From Alphaproteobacteria bacterium (GTDB taxonomy: Bacteria; Pseudomonadota; Alphaproteobacteria; Caulobacterales; Caulobacteraceae), in assembly GCA_025350685.1 (NCBI GenBank), contig JANXXK010000243.1:1-39491 (forward strand): a stretch of DNA of 39,491 nt. The letters are read 5' to 3'. The notes under the pieces are model-generated. The model was given only the letters and a program-made list of their open reading frames with translations. It did not search any database and was not told where the DNA came from. This document shows positions 32,392 to 39,491 of the stretch, in pieces. The stretch's first letter is position 1. Each line of letters opens with the position of its first letter. Both the position numbers and the translations under genes were made by a program.

Positions 32392-34508
32392 GGCTCGAGC
32401 AGGTCGGCGTCGGCGGCGTTGGCGATGGCTTCCAGCCAGCCGTGGCCGTAGCGCAGGTCCGGTGCCAGGGCCGCGCCGGTCTCCCAGTCGTTCCAGGCGT
32501 GGACGAAGACCAGCCGGGCGTCGGCCGGGCGGCCGCGGACCTGATCGGCGGCGGCCTCCAGCCAGGCTTGCAGGGCGCCCGGGCTCGCGCCTTGCCAGAC
32601 CACCGGCGCATCCTGCGACAGCGGCGTGGTGTCGTGGGCGGCGACCACTAGGGGCAAGGCGTCCGGCGCCAGCGCCTGGGCCATCCGCGCGCCGATCACG
32701 GCTGAGCTGTCATGCACCAGGCCGCGGAAGTCGGGGTTGATCACCGGGCCGGTGGGGCCTTCCGGCGTGCGCTCGGGGCTCACGCCGGCCAGGTGCGCAT
32801 CGAAACCCCGCGCCGGTGCCCCGCCGCACTGGACAAGGAACAGGCCGCTCTTGTCCGCCGCCCTGCGCCAGGCCACCGGGTCGATGTCGGCCGGCGTTAG
32901 GACCACGGGGCGGCCGTCGACGCGGATCGCCTGCTCTGAGGCCAGCGCCGGCGCGAGCGCGGCCAACGCGGCGCGGGCGTCCGGACCACCGGCCCAACCG
33001 AGGCAGAAGGGGAAGGGCTGCGCCAGGATCGCGGCGACCGCGGCCGGTCCATCGACCTCATGACAGAAGCCACCCAGTCCATAGCGTTCGGCGAGCGCGG
33101 TGTCGCGGGCGAGGCTGGCCGTGGCGGCCGGGTCGGTGAACCCGTCGGCGGGTATCCGCGGCTGGAGCTGGCCGCGGTAATTGGGCAGCGCCTGGGCGAC
33201 GGCGGTCCAGTCGGGCGCGGCGCGGCGGCGGATGGCAATGACGCGCACGGGCTCGGCCGATCCCCGATGCGGTCCGTGGCACGGCCGGCGAAGGGCGGCG
33301 TAGGCGGCGTTGTCATAGGCCTCCGGGTCCGGGCTGACAGCGCGGCGCAGGTCCTCGAACAAGGCTTCGGCCGAGATCCCCTTGCCCGCCACGGCACCGG
33401 TGGCGGGCCGCGCGGTGCGACGGCGCGCCCAGTGCTCCAGGGCGCTGGAGCCCGCCCCGGTCGCGTCCGGATGGGCGGTGAAATAGCCGGGTTCGTCGAA
33501 GTCAGGCGCCGGCCACAGGCCTTGGAAGGCGCCCACGGTCAGATAGTGGACCAGCGGATTGGCCCGGGCCTCCGGCGCGCCGCCCTGCTGCTGCAGATAG
33601 TAGCCGGGCTGGAACAGCGGCGTCGGGCTCTTCAGTTCGCGCCCGCCACGGGTCAGGAAGTCGCTCAGCGGGTCGCCGCGCAGGCCAGCGTGCCGCTGTT
33701 TACGGTACCAGGCGACGTCGAACAGCGGATGCGGCGACAGGCCCTCAGCCGCGCCCTCGGTCGCGTAGTGCAGCAGGGGGGCGATCCCGGCGGCGCGGGC
33801 GTGCGGGTGCTGGCCGAGATACCAGTCGCCGTCGAACAGCGGGTTGGGCGCAAGGCCGTCGAGCCAGCCGGTCCTGAGGTAGTGGATCAGCGGGTTCTCG
33901 CCCGACGCGGCCACTTCATCGGACTGGCCGACATAGAATCTCACATCGAACAGCGGGTGCGGGTTCGCCCCCTCGGCCGCGCCCTCGAACAGGAAGTGCT
34001 CCAGCGCCGTCAGCCGGCCCTGCGCCATCCGCGCGCCGTGCCGGGCGCGATAGGTCGGGCCGTCAAGCAGCGGGTGCGGGCTGAGGTTGTGGCTGTCGCC
34101 GACGATCAAATAGTGGGCCAGCAGCGGCCAGCGGCTGCCGGCCAGCGCCGGCGCGCTGTCCAGGTACCAGGGCTGGTCGAAGAGCGCGCGCGGCTGGGCG
34201 GCCGGGTCGGGGCCGGCGCGGACGTAGTCGGCGAGCGCCACGGTCGGGCCGGGAATTGAGCCCAGGCTGACGTCCAGCGCCGGCTCCCAGAGGCCCGATG
34301 AGGCGAGCAGTGACACCCGCCCCGGGGTCTTGGCGCGGGCCAGCAGCCGGGCGAGCGTCGCCGGCGGGCGCTTGGCCGCCCGGCCGCCATAACGCTTGCG
34401 GTTGGCGGCGTGGAAGCGGGTCCAGCGGTCCCGCGCGATCGCCGTGCGTTCGGCCTGGGCCGCGCGCCGCCACGCGATCAGGGCCGCGGGATCGCTGGGG
34501 CTGGCCAC
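32388..34508 (-). CDS. Repeat protein with diverged WbsX-like C-terminal domain
   Basis: A protein of 706 aa from GTG 34508. Residues about 110-360 form seven tandem units of about 38 aa, each with FD..WY (at about 110, 148, 187, 225, 263, 299 and 337) and PL.HYL..G...G..P. Residues about 420-706 match WbsX/glycosyl hydrolase 99-like proteins of LPS loci: WTAVAQALPNYRGQLQPRIP, AERYGLGGFCHEVDG, and FVHAWNDWETGAALAPD near 668-684 (usual form WNEW.EG..L.PD). The family's CLCWANENW stretch is CLGWAGGPDA here. It may be a transferase, a lyase/hydrolase or a structural relative. It lies between the sulfotransferase and GT4 genes. Confidence 0.78.
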   Translation of the reverse strand: MASPSDPAALIAWRRAAQAERTAIARDRWTRFHAANRKRYGGRAAKRPPATLARLLARAKTPGRVSLLASSGLWEPALDVSLGSIPGPTVALADYVRAGPDPAAQPRALFDQPWYLDSAPALAGSRWPLLAHYLIVGDSHNLSPHPLLDGPTYRARHGARMAQGRLTALEHFLFEGAAEGANPHPLFDVRFYVGQSDEVAASGENPLIHYLRTGWLDGLAPNPLFDGDWYLGQHPHARAAGIAPLLHYATEGAAEGLSPHPLFDVAWYRKQRHAGLRGDPLSDFLTRGGRELKSPTPLFQPGYYLQQQGGAPEARANPLVHYLTVGAFQGLWPAPDFDEPGYFTAHPDATGAGSSALEHWARRRTARPATGAVAGKGISAEALFEDLRRAVSPDPEAYDNAAYAALRRPCHGPHRGSAEPVRVIAIRRRAAPDWTAVAQALPNYRGQLQPRIPADGFTDPAATASLARDTALAERYGLGGFCHEVDGPAAVAAILAQPFPFCLGWAGGPDARAALAALAPALASEQAIRVDGRPVVLTPADIDPVAWRRAADKSGLFLVQCGGAPARGFDAHLAGVSPERTPEGPTGPVINPDFRGLVHDSSAVIGARMAQALAPDALPLVVAAHDTTPLSQDAPVVWQGASPGALQAWLEAAADQVRGRPADARLVFVHAWNDWETGAALAPDLRYGHGWLEAIANAADADLLEP

Positions 34509-34524
34509 GCCGCGGGGACCCGGC

Positions 34525-35571
34525 TCAGCCGGCGGCCAGGAGGGCGTCGAGGTGTCGCTCGGCCTCGGCGCATTCGCGCTTCAGCGCCTCGAGCTCGGCC
34601 TCCAGGCGCCGTGCCCGGGTGGTCTCGAAATCCATGCGCTGGCGCACCTCGGTGAGTTCGGCCCGCACCACATCGAGGTCGCGGGTGACCGGCGAGACCA
34701 GCGGGCCCATCTCCCTGGCCCGCCGAGCCAGCTCCGCGGCGGTCGCGTCCAGCGCCGTGGCGGGCGGGGCCTTTCCGGTGGACGCCGCCTCGAACCAGGC
34801 CAGCACTTTGGCCGTCAGGGCGCCGGCCCAGCCCAGGCCGGCCAGGCCGCCGTCGGCATCGTTGTGGCGCAGTTCCGGCGTCAGGAACTCGCCGATCGCC
34901 TTGGCCGCGGCGTCGGTCATCTTCGGCAGCGGCGCGCCATGGGCTGCCTCGATCCGGGCCACTTCGCCCCGCCAATCACGCAACAGGCCATCGTAGCTGA
35001 CGAATGCGCGGGGCAAGTCACGCGTATAGGCCTCGGCGGCCAGCATGTAGGCGGTCCAGACCAGCACCGACTTCTCCGGCGCGAAGCCGTTGCGCCGCGC
35101 GAGCGAGCCAGCCACCGCGAGCGGATGGCGCACCGGGATCACGCAGCGCACGCCCACCTCCAGGTCGGCCATGACATGGCGCCAGAAGGGCATCAGGACG
35201 GTGACCCGGGGGTCCTTCAGCAGCGGGAAGAGGGCGTCGCCATATTCTTCGCCGAACAGCGCCTCGCCGCGGGTCAGCCAATCGCGCTCCGGCTTGGCGG
35301 CCAACGGCTTGTAGGGAAAGGCGAAGGCGTCGTCCCAGGCCGTGCCGCCGGCCCGCAGCCGCTGGTCGTTGAACAGCGCGATCTTCCAGGGCTCGAAGTA
35401 GCCGCGGGCGTTGTGCTCGTCGCCGGCCATCACGTTCTGCGGGAGGGCGGCGCCGGCCAGCGCCAGCACCTGGGTCACCGCCGAGGTCCCCGACCGGTGC
35501 ATGCCGAGCACCAGATAGGCCGTCCGGGTGGGACTCGCGGCTTTGGCTCTCGCGGCCTTGGTCGTGGGCAT
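34525..35571 (-). CDS. Sulfotransferase with C-terminal coiled coil
   Basis: A protein of 348 aa from ATG 35571 (MPTTKAARAKAA); the long upstream open frame is antisense to the next gene and was not used. The 5'-phosphosulfate loop is LVLGMHRSGTSAVT (about 21-34). The 3'-phosphate motif is VRHPLAVAGSLARRNGF (147-163). Both are clear signs of a PAPS-dependent sulfotransferase. Residues 300-345 (RAELTEVRQRMDFETTRARR and on) form a strong coiled coil, probably for oligomerisation or docking. It probably adds sulfate to the glycan; a PAPS-making system is not in the window. It begins the minus-strand unit that ends at 31261. Confidence 0.88.
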   Translation of the reverse strand: MPTTKAARAKAASPTRTAYLVLGMHRSGTSAVTQVLALAGAALPQNVMAGDEHNARGYFEPWKIALFNDQRLRAGGTAWDDAFAFPYKPLAAKPERDWLTRGEALFGEEYGDALFPLLKDPRVTVLMPFWRHVMADLEVGVRCVIPVRHPLAVAGSLARRNGFAPEKSVLVWTAYMLAAEAYTRDLPRAFVSYDGLLRDWRGEVARIEAAHGAPLPKMTDAAAKAIGEFLTPELRHNDADGGLAGLGWAGALTAKVLAWFEAASTGKAPPATALDATAAELARRAREMGPLVSPVTRDLDVVRAELTEVRQRMDFETTRARRLEAELEALKRECAEAERHLDALLAAG

Positions 35572-35730
35572 GGAACGTCCGGTCGCAACCCTGCTTGTGG
35601 CCTTGGCTCTACGGGCGTGCGGCCGCGGTCGCAAGGCCCGCCCGCCGGTTGATCGCCCTCTGCATCTGTTGCACACAGCCCATTCTTCTTCTTCCAGCAA
35701 ATGCGCGCACCGCACAGGAATTAGCACCGC

Positions 35731-37746
35731 ATGGCCGCTCGGGCCCCCCTCAACCAGGCCAATAGGGGCAACCAGGCCAGTAGGGGCGATGAGGTCCACC
35801 GGGTCGTCTCCGCCGTGCTCGACGGCGCCTTCTATCGGGCGGTCTATCCGGACATCGTCGACGCCGAGCTGGATCCGGTGCGCCACTATGTCGAAAGTGG
35901 CTGGCGCGAGGGTCGCGACCCGGCGCCCTGGTTCTCCACCCGGGCCTATGCCGAGACCTATCCGGACGTCGTCCGCGCCGGCTGGAACCCGCTGCATCAC
36001 TTCCTGGTTCAAGGCCGGCGCGAGGGCCGCGAGGTGGTCCGCTCCAGCGAGGCCGACGACTATCTGCTGCGCCGCGCCCGGCGGGGCGAGGAGCCGGCCT
36101 GGAGCTTCGAATCCCTGACCGGCGGCACGAAGGATCCTGACCTCATCGCGGAGGAAAGCGCCGCGCGCCACCGCGAGCGGGTGCTGGCGGCGACGGAGTT
36201 CGACGCGGCCTTCTACGTCACGGCCAACCTCGATGTGGCCAAGGTCGGCGCCGACCCCTTGGAGCACTTCCTGACCACCGGCTGGAAGGAAGGCCGCGAC
36301 CCCAACGCCGACTTCTCGGTGAAGGACTACCTGGAGAACTATCCCGACGTCGCCGCCTCGGGGATCAATCCGTTCTTCCACTATCTCGCGGCCGGGCGCT
36401 CCGAAGGCCGCTCAAGCCGCGTCGACCTGGGTTTCCGCTTCGAGATCCTCAAGCACCTGGCGCCGCTCGAGGCGCGGGTCGCCGCCGTGGCGCGGGCTTC
36501 GGCGCGCGTGAAGCTGGGGACCGCCGCGACGCTGGCCAAGGCCCTGGCCGCCGCGCGGACCAAGCTCGCTCACCTGCACGTCACCTTCAGCCACGACGAC
36601 TACACGACCAACACCGGCGGGGTTCAGCTCTGCCTGCAGCGCGAGGACGCCCGGATCGCGGGGCTCGGCCGCGACCACCTGCACCTCTTCCCCGCCAAGC
36701 CCTGGCCGGTGGTGCGGACGCATGGCGAGCCCGGGCCGCTGGGCGTGCTGCTGAACGGCGAGATGGCCGGCTACTTCGCCGCCAGGACTGTCGCCGGGGC
36801 GTTGCGCAAGGCGACCGCTGCGGGCAAGGCCGGGCGGCGATCCTTCGCCATCCACAGCCTGCTCGGCCACACCGCCGGTGAGACCGCCGACATCCTGGCC
36901 GCCGTGGGGCTCAGCGCCGGCTACTTCTGGCTGCACGACTTCGCCAGCCTCTGCGCCGGCTTCCACCTGCTGCGCAACGACGTCGAGGACTGCTCTGCGC
37001 CGCCGCCGCAGAGCATGGCCTGCGGGGTCTGCGTCTACGGCCCCTGGCGGGCGCGCCACACGGCCGAGCACGAGCGCCTCTTCGAGCGGCTGTCGCTGAC
37101 CGTGGTCAGTCCCTCGCAGCCGACGCTGGACCTCTGGAAGCGGACCGCCGGCTACCGGACCGCCGGTGAAGTCGTGCTGCCGCATGCGCGCCTGGTCGAG
37201 CGCAGCGCGGCGCTCAGGCCGCCGGCCGAGCGGCCGCTGCGTATCGGCTTCGTCGGCATGCCCAGCGCGCACAAGGGCTGGGAGGTGTTCCGCGAGCTGG
37301 CCACCGCTTTCGACGAAGACCCGCGCTACCGGTTTTTCCACCTGGGCGGGCGCACCCAAACGGGCGTGCCGGTCGAGTTCCACAAGGTCACCGTCACCGA
37401 GGCCACGCCGCGGGCCATGCAACAGGCGATCGAACGGCACGAGCTGGACGTGGCGCTGATCTGGCCGCTCTGCCGCGAGACCTTTTCCTTCACCGCCTAT
37501 GAGGCCGTGGCCGGCGGGGCGGCGGTGGTCACCGGGCCGGACAGCGGCAATGTCGCGGCCTTCGTGGCCGACAGCGGCCATGGCTGGGTCCTGCCCGACG
37601 AGACGGCGCTGGCCGCGAGCCTGGCGGACGGATCGATCGCGACCCTGTCGCGGGCCGAGCGGGGCCCCAGCCTCTACGACCTGGAATTCAGCGGCCTGAC
37701 CGTTGATCTGCTTGAGATGGGCGACCTGCTGGAGGCCGGCGGGTGA
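35731..37746 (+). CDS. Glycosyltransferase (GT4) with N-terminal aromatic repeat units
   Basis: A protein of 671 aa from ATG 35731. Four repeat units lie at about 31-60, 68-100, 158-190 and 195-228, such as FYRAVYPDIVDAELDPVRHY and, later, YLENYPDVAASGINPFFHYL. These are the same module as in 32388-34508 and 38817-39491. The catalytic part starts near 280 with LHVTFSHDDYTTNTGGVQL, a GT-B N-terminal loop. It has three cysteines (C421, C431, C434) in DVEDCSAPPPQSMACGVC, RIGFVGMPSAHKGWEVF at 504, and ETFSFTAYE (583-591) as E-x7-E. The stop overlaps the next start (GTGA). The 159 nt upstream show no recognised element. Confidence 0.85.
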   Translation: MAARAPLNQANRGNQASRGDEVHRVVSAVLDGAFYRAVYPDIVDAELDPVRHYVESGWREGRDPAPWFSTRAYAETYPDVVRAGWNPLHHFLVQGRREGREVVRSSEADDYLLRRARRGEEPAWSFESLTGGTKDPDLIAEESAARHRERVLAATEFDAAFYVTANLDVAKVGADPLEHFLTTGWKEGRDPNADFSVKDYLENYPDVAASGINPFFHYLAAGRSEGRSSRVDLGFRFEILKHLAPLEARVAAVARASARVKLGTAATLAKALAAARTKLAHLHVTFSHDDYTTNTGGVQLCLQREDARIAGLGRDHLHLFPAKPWPVVRTHGEPGPLGVLLNGEMAGYFAARTVAGALRKATAAGKAGRRSFAIHSLLGHTAGETADILAAVGLSAGYFWLHDFASLCAGFHLLRNDVEDCSAPPPQSMACGVCVYGPWRARHTAEHERLFERLSLTVVSPSQPTLDLWKRTAGYRTAGEVVLPHARLVERSAALRPPAERPLRIGFVGMPSAHKGWEVFRELATAFDEDPRYRFFHLGGRTQTGVPVEFHKVTVTEATPRAMQQAIERHELDVALIWPLCRETFSFTAYEAVAGGAAVVTGPDSGNVAAFVADSGHGWVLPDETALAASLADGSIATLSRAERGPSLYDLEFSGLTVDLLEMGDLLEAGG

Positions 37747-38768
37747 AGGTCCTCTGCTATTCCAGCTTCACCTTCTCCTACCTCAACCGCGCCCGGGTGC
37801 TGTTCCAGACCCTGCGCAGGTTCCATCCGACTTGGGAGCTGGTCGCCCTGATCACCGACCGCCCGCCGCCGAGTTTCGTGTTCGACCCGGCGCGCGAGCC
37901 CTTCGACCGGGTCGTCTGGGCGCAAGACCTGGCCATTCCGGATTTCCAGCAATGGCTGTTCAAGCACGACGTGGTCGAGGTCTGCACCGCGGTGAAGGGC
38001 CCCTTCCTGCACCAGGCCTGCGGCTGGGGTTCGGACGCGGTGATCTACCTCGATCCGGACACCGCGCTGTTCTCCAGCCTTGAGCCGCTGGAAGCCCTGC
38101 TCGAAGACCACGACATCCTGCTGACCCCGCACCTGACCGATCCCAACGACGAGGCCGAGGCGATCCGCGACAACGATCTGTCGGCCTCGCGGACCGGTAT
38201 CTTCAACCTGGGCTTCGTGGCCGTCCGCACGACCGGCGAGGGCGCGCGCTTCGCCAAGTGGTGGAACGACCGTCTGCTCGACTGGTGTTACGACGACATG
38301 CCAAACGGCCTCTTCGTCGACCAGCGTTGGTGCGACCACGTCCCGGCGCTGTTCGACAAGGTCAAGGTGGTCCGCGACCCCGGCTACAACGTCGCCAGCT
38401 GGAACCTCAGCACCCGCACCCTGGCGGTGCAGAAGGATGGAGCGATCACCGTCAACGGCCACACGCTGCGCTTCTGGCACTTCACCAAGCTGGGGCCGAT
38501 GGGCGACGCCATGACCCGCAAATACGGCGGCCGCAACTTCCCGGTCTATGAGATCTGGGGCTGGTACAAGCGCCAGGTGGCCGCCGCCACCGACCCGGCG
38601 ATCCCGGCGCGATGGTGGGCCTATGGGACCTATTCGGACGGCACGCCGATCGAGAAGCCGCACCGCGAGCTGTTCCGCGACCGCGCCGACCTGCAGGCGG
38701 CCTTCCCCGATCCGTTCCAAGCCGACGGGGCCGGCTACCTGCGCTGGCTGGAGGCCGGGAACCTCTGA
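37743..38768 (+). CDS. GT8-like glycosyltransferase (DPD type)
   Basis: A protein of 341 aa from GTG 37743 (KVLCYSSFTFSYLNRARVLF), overlapping the GT4 stop. It has a GT-A fold: DPD at 104-106 in VIYLDPDTALF, LTPHLTDP, GIFNLGFVAVR, NGLFVDQRWCDHV, DPGYNVASWNLSTRTL and LRFWHFTKLGP. It is homologous to the first 250 residues of 20306-22528, so the locus carries two versions of this transferase, one with and one without a long C-terminal region. No signal or membrane segment is seen. It probably transfers a hexose or similar sugar from a nucleotide donor. A repeat-protein gene follows after 48 nt. Confidence 0.87.
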   Translation: MKVLCYSSFTFSYLNRARVLFQTLRRFHPTWELVALITDRPPPSFVFDPAREPFDRVVWAQDLAIPDFQQWLFKHDVVEVCTAVKGPFLHQACGWGSDAVIYLDPDTALFSSLEPLEALLEDHDILLTPHLTDPNDEAEAIRDNDLSASRTGIFNLGFVAVRTTGEGARFAKWWNDRLLDWCYDDMPNGLFVDQRWCDHVPALFDKVKVVRDPGYNVASWNLSTRTLAVQKDGAITVNGHTLRFWHFTKLGPMGDAMTRKYGGRNFPVYEIWGWYKRQVAAATDPAIPARWWAYGTYSDGTPIEKPHRELFRDRADLQAAFPDPFQADGAGYLRWLEAGNL

Positions 38769-38816
38769 GCAGCCCGCGTCGCCTTGACAGGTGAGGCTAC
38801 GCACCTGAGACAGCCC

Positions 38817-39491
38817 TTGAGCACATCTGAGGAGGGGCCGCTTCGCGTCGCGGCCGAAGACTTGGCCAAGACCCCCCAACCCAAGACCCACAAACCTAAG
38901 GCGGGCGGCCGCAAGCCGAAATCCGTCGACGGCCGCCCAATCGACGTCGCCGCCAAGGCCAAGGCCGCTGCGCAGCGGGCCACGGGCCTGCGCGCGGACA
39001 TGGCCAATGCGCTGGGGCTCGCCCACCAGGCCCAGCTGCGCGAAGCGCTGACCCGCACGGAGCTGACCCTGGCTCTGACCGAGGCGCTAAAGGCCCGCGC
39101 CCGGGCCGAGGCCGCCGCCCGCCGCCTGGTGGCCGAGCGCTTTTTCGCGGGAGGCAAGGCGCGGGTGGTTCGCCGGCACAGCCGTCTCACCCGCCGGCTT
39201 GACCGCCTACAGCTGCGGCTTGGGCGTCCGGGCGAGGCTGGGCTGATCGTCGCCGACGGCGTCTGGCGCGACGACGACGTCACCGCGATCTCCAACTATG
39301 TCCGGCGGGGCGCAGACCCGACGGCGCAGCCGGCGGCCCTGTTCGATCAGGCCTGGTATCTCGCGGCCTATCCCGAGGCCGCCACCTCACGGCTGCCGCC
39401 GCTGGTCCACTACCTGGCGCATGGGGCGGCGGCCGGGCACAGCCCGCATCCGCTCCTGCACCGCAATTTCTACCATTCGAAGAACGCCCAG
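38817..39491 (+). CDS. Repeat-module protein, 5' part of a gene running off the window
   Basis: An open frame from TTG 38817 to the right edge (225 codons, no stop). No better start is seen; ATG 39000 would drop the basic leader. Residues 1-60 are Lys/Pro/Ala-rich (KTPQPKTHKPKAGGRKPKS), and 60-135 form an Ala/Arg/Leu-rich helix that probably coils. From 155 it resembles the N-terminus of 32388-34508: NYVRRGADPTAQPAALFDQA compared with DYVRAGPDPAAQPRALFDQP there, then HYL..G and SPHPLL. It is most likely a second WbsX-like or glycosyltransferase protein with the same repeat module; the catalytic part is outside the window. Confidence 0.75.
   Translation, partial: MSTSEEGPLRVAAEDLAKTPQPKTHKPKAGGRKPKSVDGRPIDVAAKAKAAAQRATGLRADMANALGLAHQAQLREALTRTELTLALTEALKARARAEAAARRLVAERFFAGGKARVVRRHSRLTRRLDRLQLRLGRPGEAGLIVADGVWRDDDVTAISNYVRRGADPTAQPAALFDQAWYLAAYPEAATSRLPPLVHYLAHGAAAGHSPHPLLHRNFYHSKNAQ

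Noticed and set aside
35572-36381. N-terminal extension of the sulfotransferase
   Set aside because: It is antisense to the repeat-GT4 gene and has no conserved sequence; the sulfotransferase fold starts after the ATG at 35571.

Overview
The window is high-G+C DNA with GTG and TTG starts, many 4-base start/stop overlaps and almost no intergenic space. The gene set (convergent metX-metW, sixA-DUF952-pyrD, a two-hairpin intergenic repeat, Wzm/Wzt-type glycan export) suggests an alphaproteobacterium, most likely of the Caulobacteraceae. That placement is inferred from gene content and style, not from a marker-gene comparison.

Region 1 (1 to about 10.6 kb) is mostly housekeeping. It holds the end of a PII nitrogen regulator, an SRPBCC-fold protein, an MFS transporter, metX-metW on the minus strand, then sixA, a DUF952 gene and pyrD as an overlapping plus-strand operon. 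These are followed by an orphan-looking histidine kinase, a periplasmic gamma-glutamyltransferase and a self-cleaving P1-family peptidase. The metX-sixA gap (3901-4287) is packed with palindromic DNA: one copy of a 113-nt two-hairpin repeat and two further long inverted repeats. The repeat recurs at 24329-24441.

Region 2 (10.6-14.75 kb) starts with tRNA-Arg(ACG) and a scar that carries the C-terminal end of a ParE-like toxin. Next come an XRE regulator, a TPR protein fused to a tubulin-tyrosine-ligase-like ATP-grasp domain, and a group II PLP decarboxylase.

Region 3 (14.75 kb to the right edge) is a large surface-glycan locus of 21 genes in short alternating operons. It encodes a TPR/GT9-like protein, four GT4-type transferases, two related GT8-like transferases with a DPD motif, an ABC exporter (Wzm/Wzt), a GT2 transferase coupled to a small EamA-like membrane protein, two paralogous multi-spanning GT-C-like proteins, and tailoring enzymes (PIG-L deacetylase, GNAT acyltransferase, methyltransferase, sulfotransferase). 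Three proteins share a roughly 38-residue aromatic repeat module: one ends in a diverged WbsX-like domain, one in a GT4 domain, and one runs off the window.

The simplest reading is that cytoplasmic transferases build a lipid-linked polysaccharide which Wzm/Wzt exports. The GT2, EamA-like and GT-C proteins may supply a second, undecaprenyl-phosphate-sugar route for decorating it outside the inner membrane. The most unusual items are the repeat module shared between different catalytic domains, the WbsX-like domain that has lost its signature, the TPR-TTL fusion, and the two-hairpin repeat.
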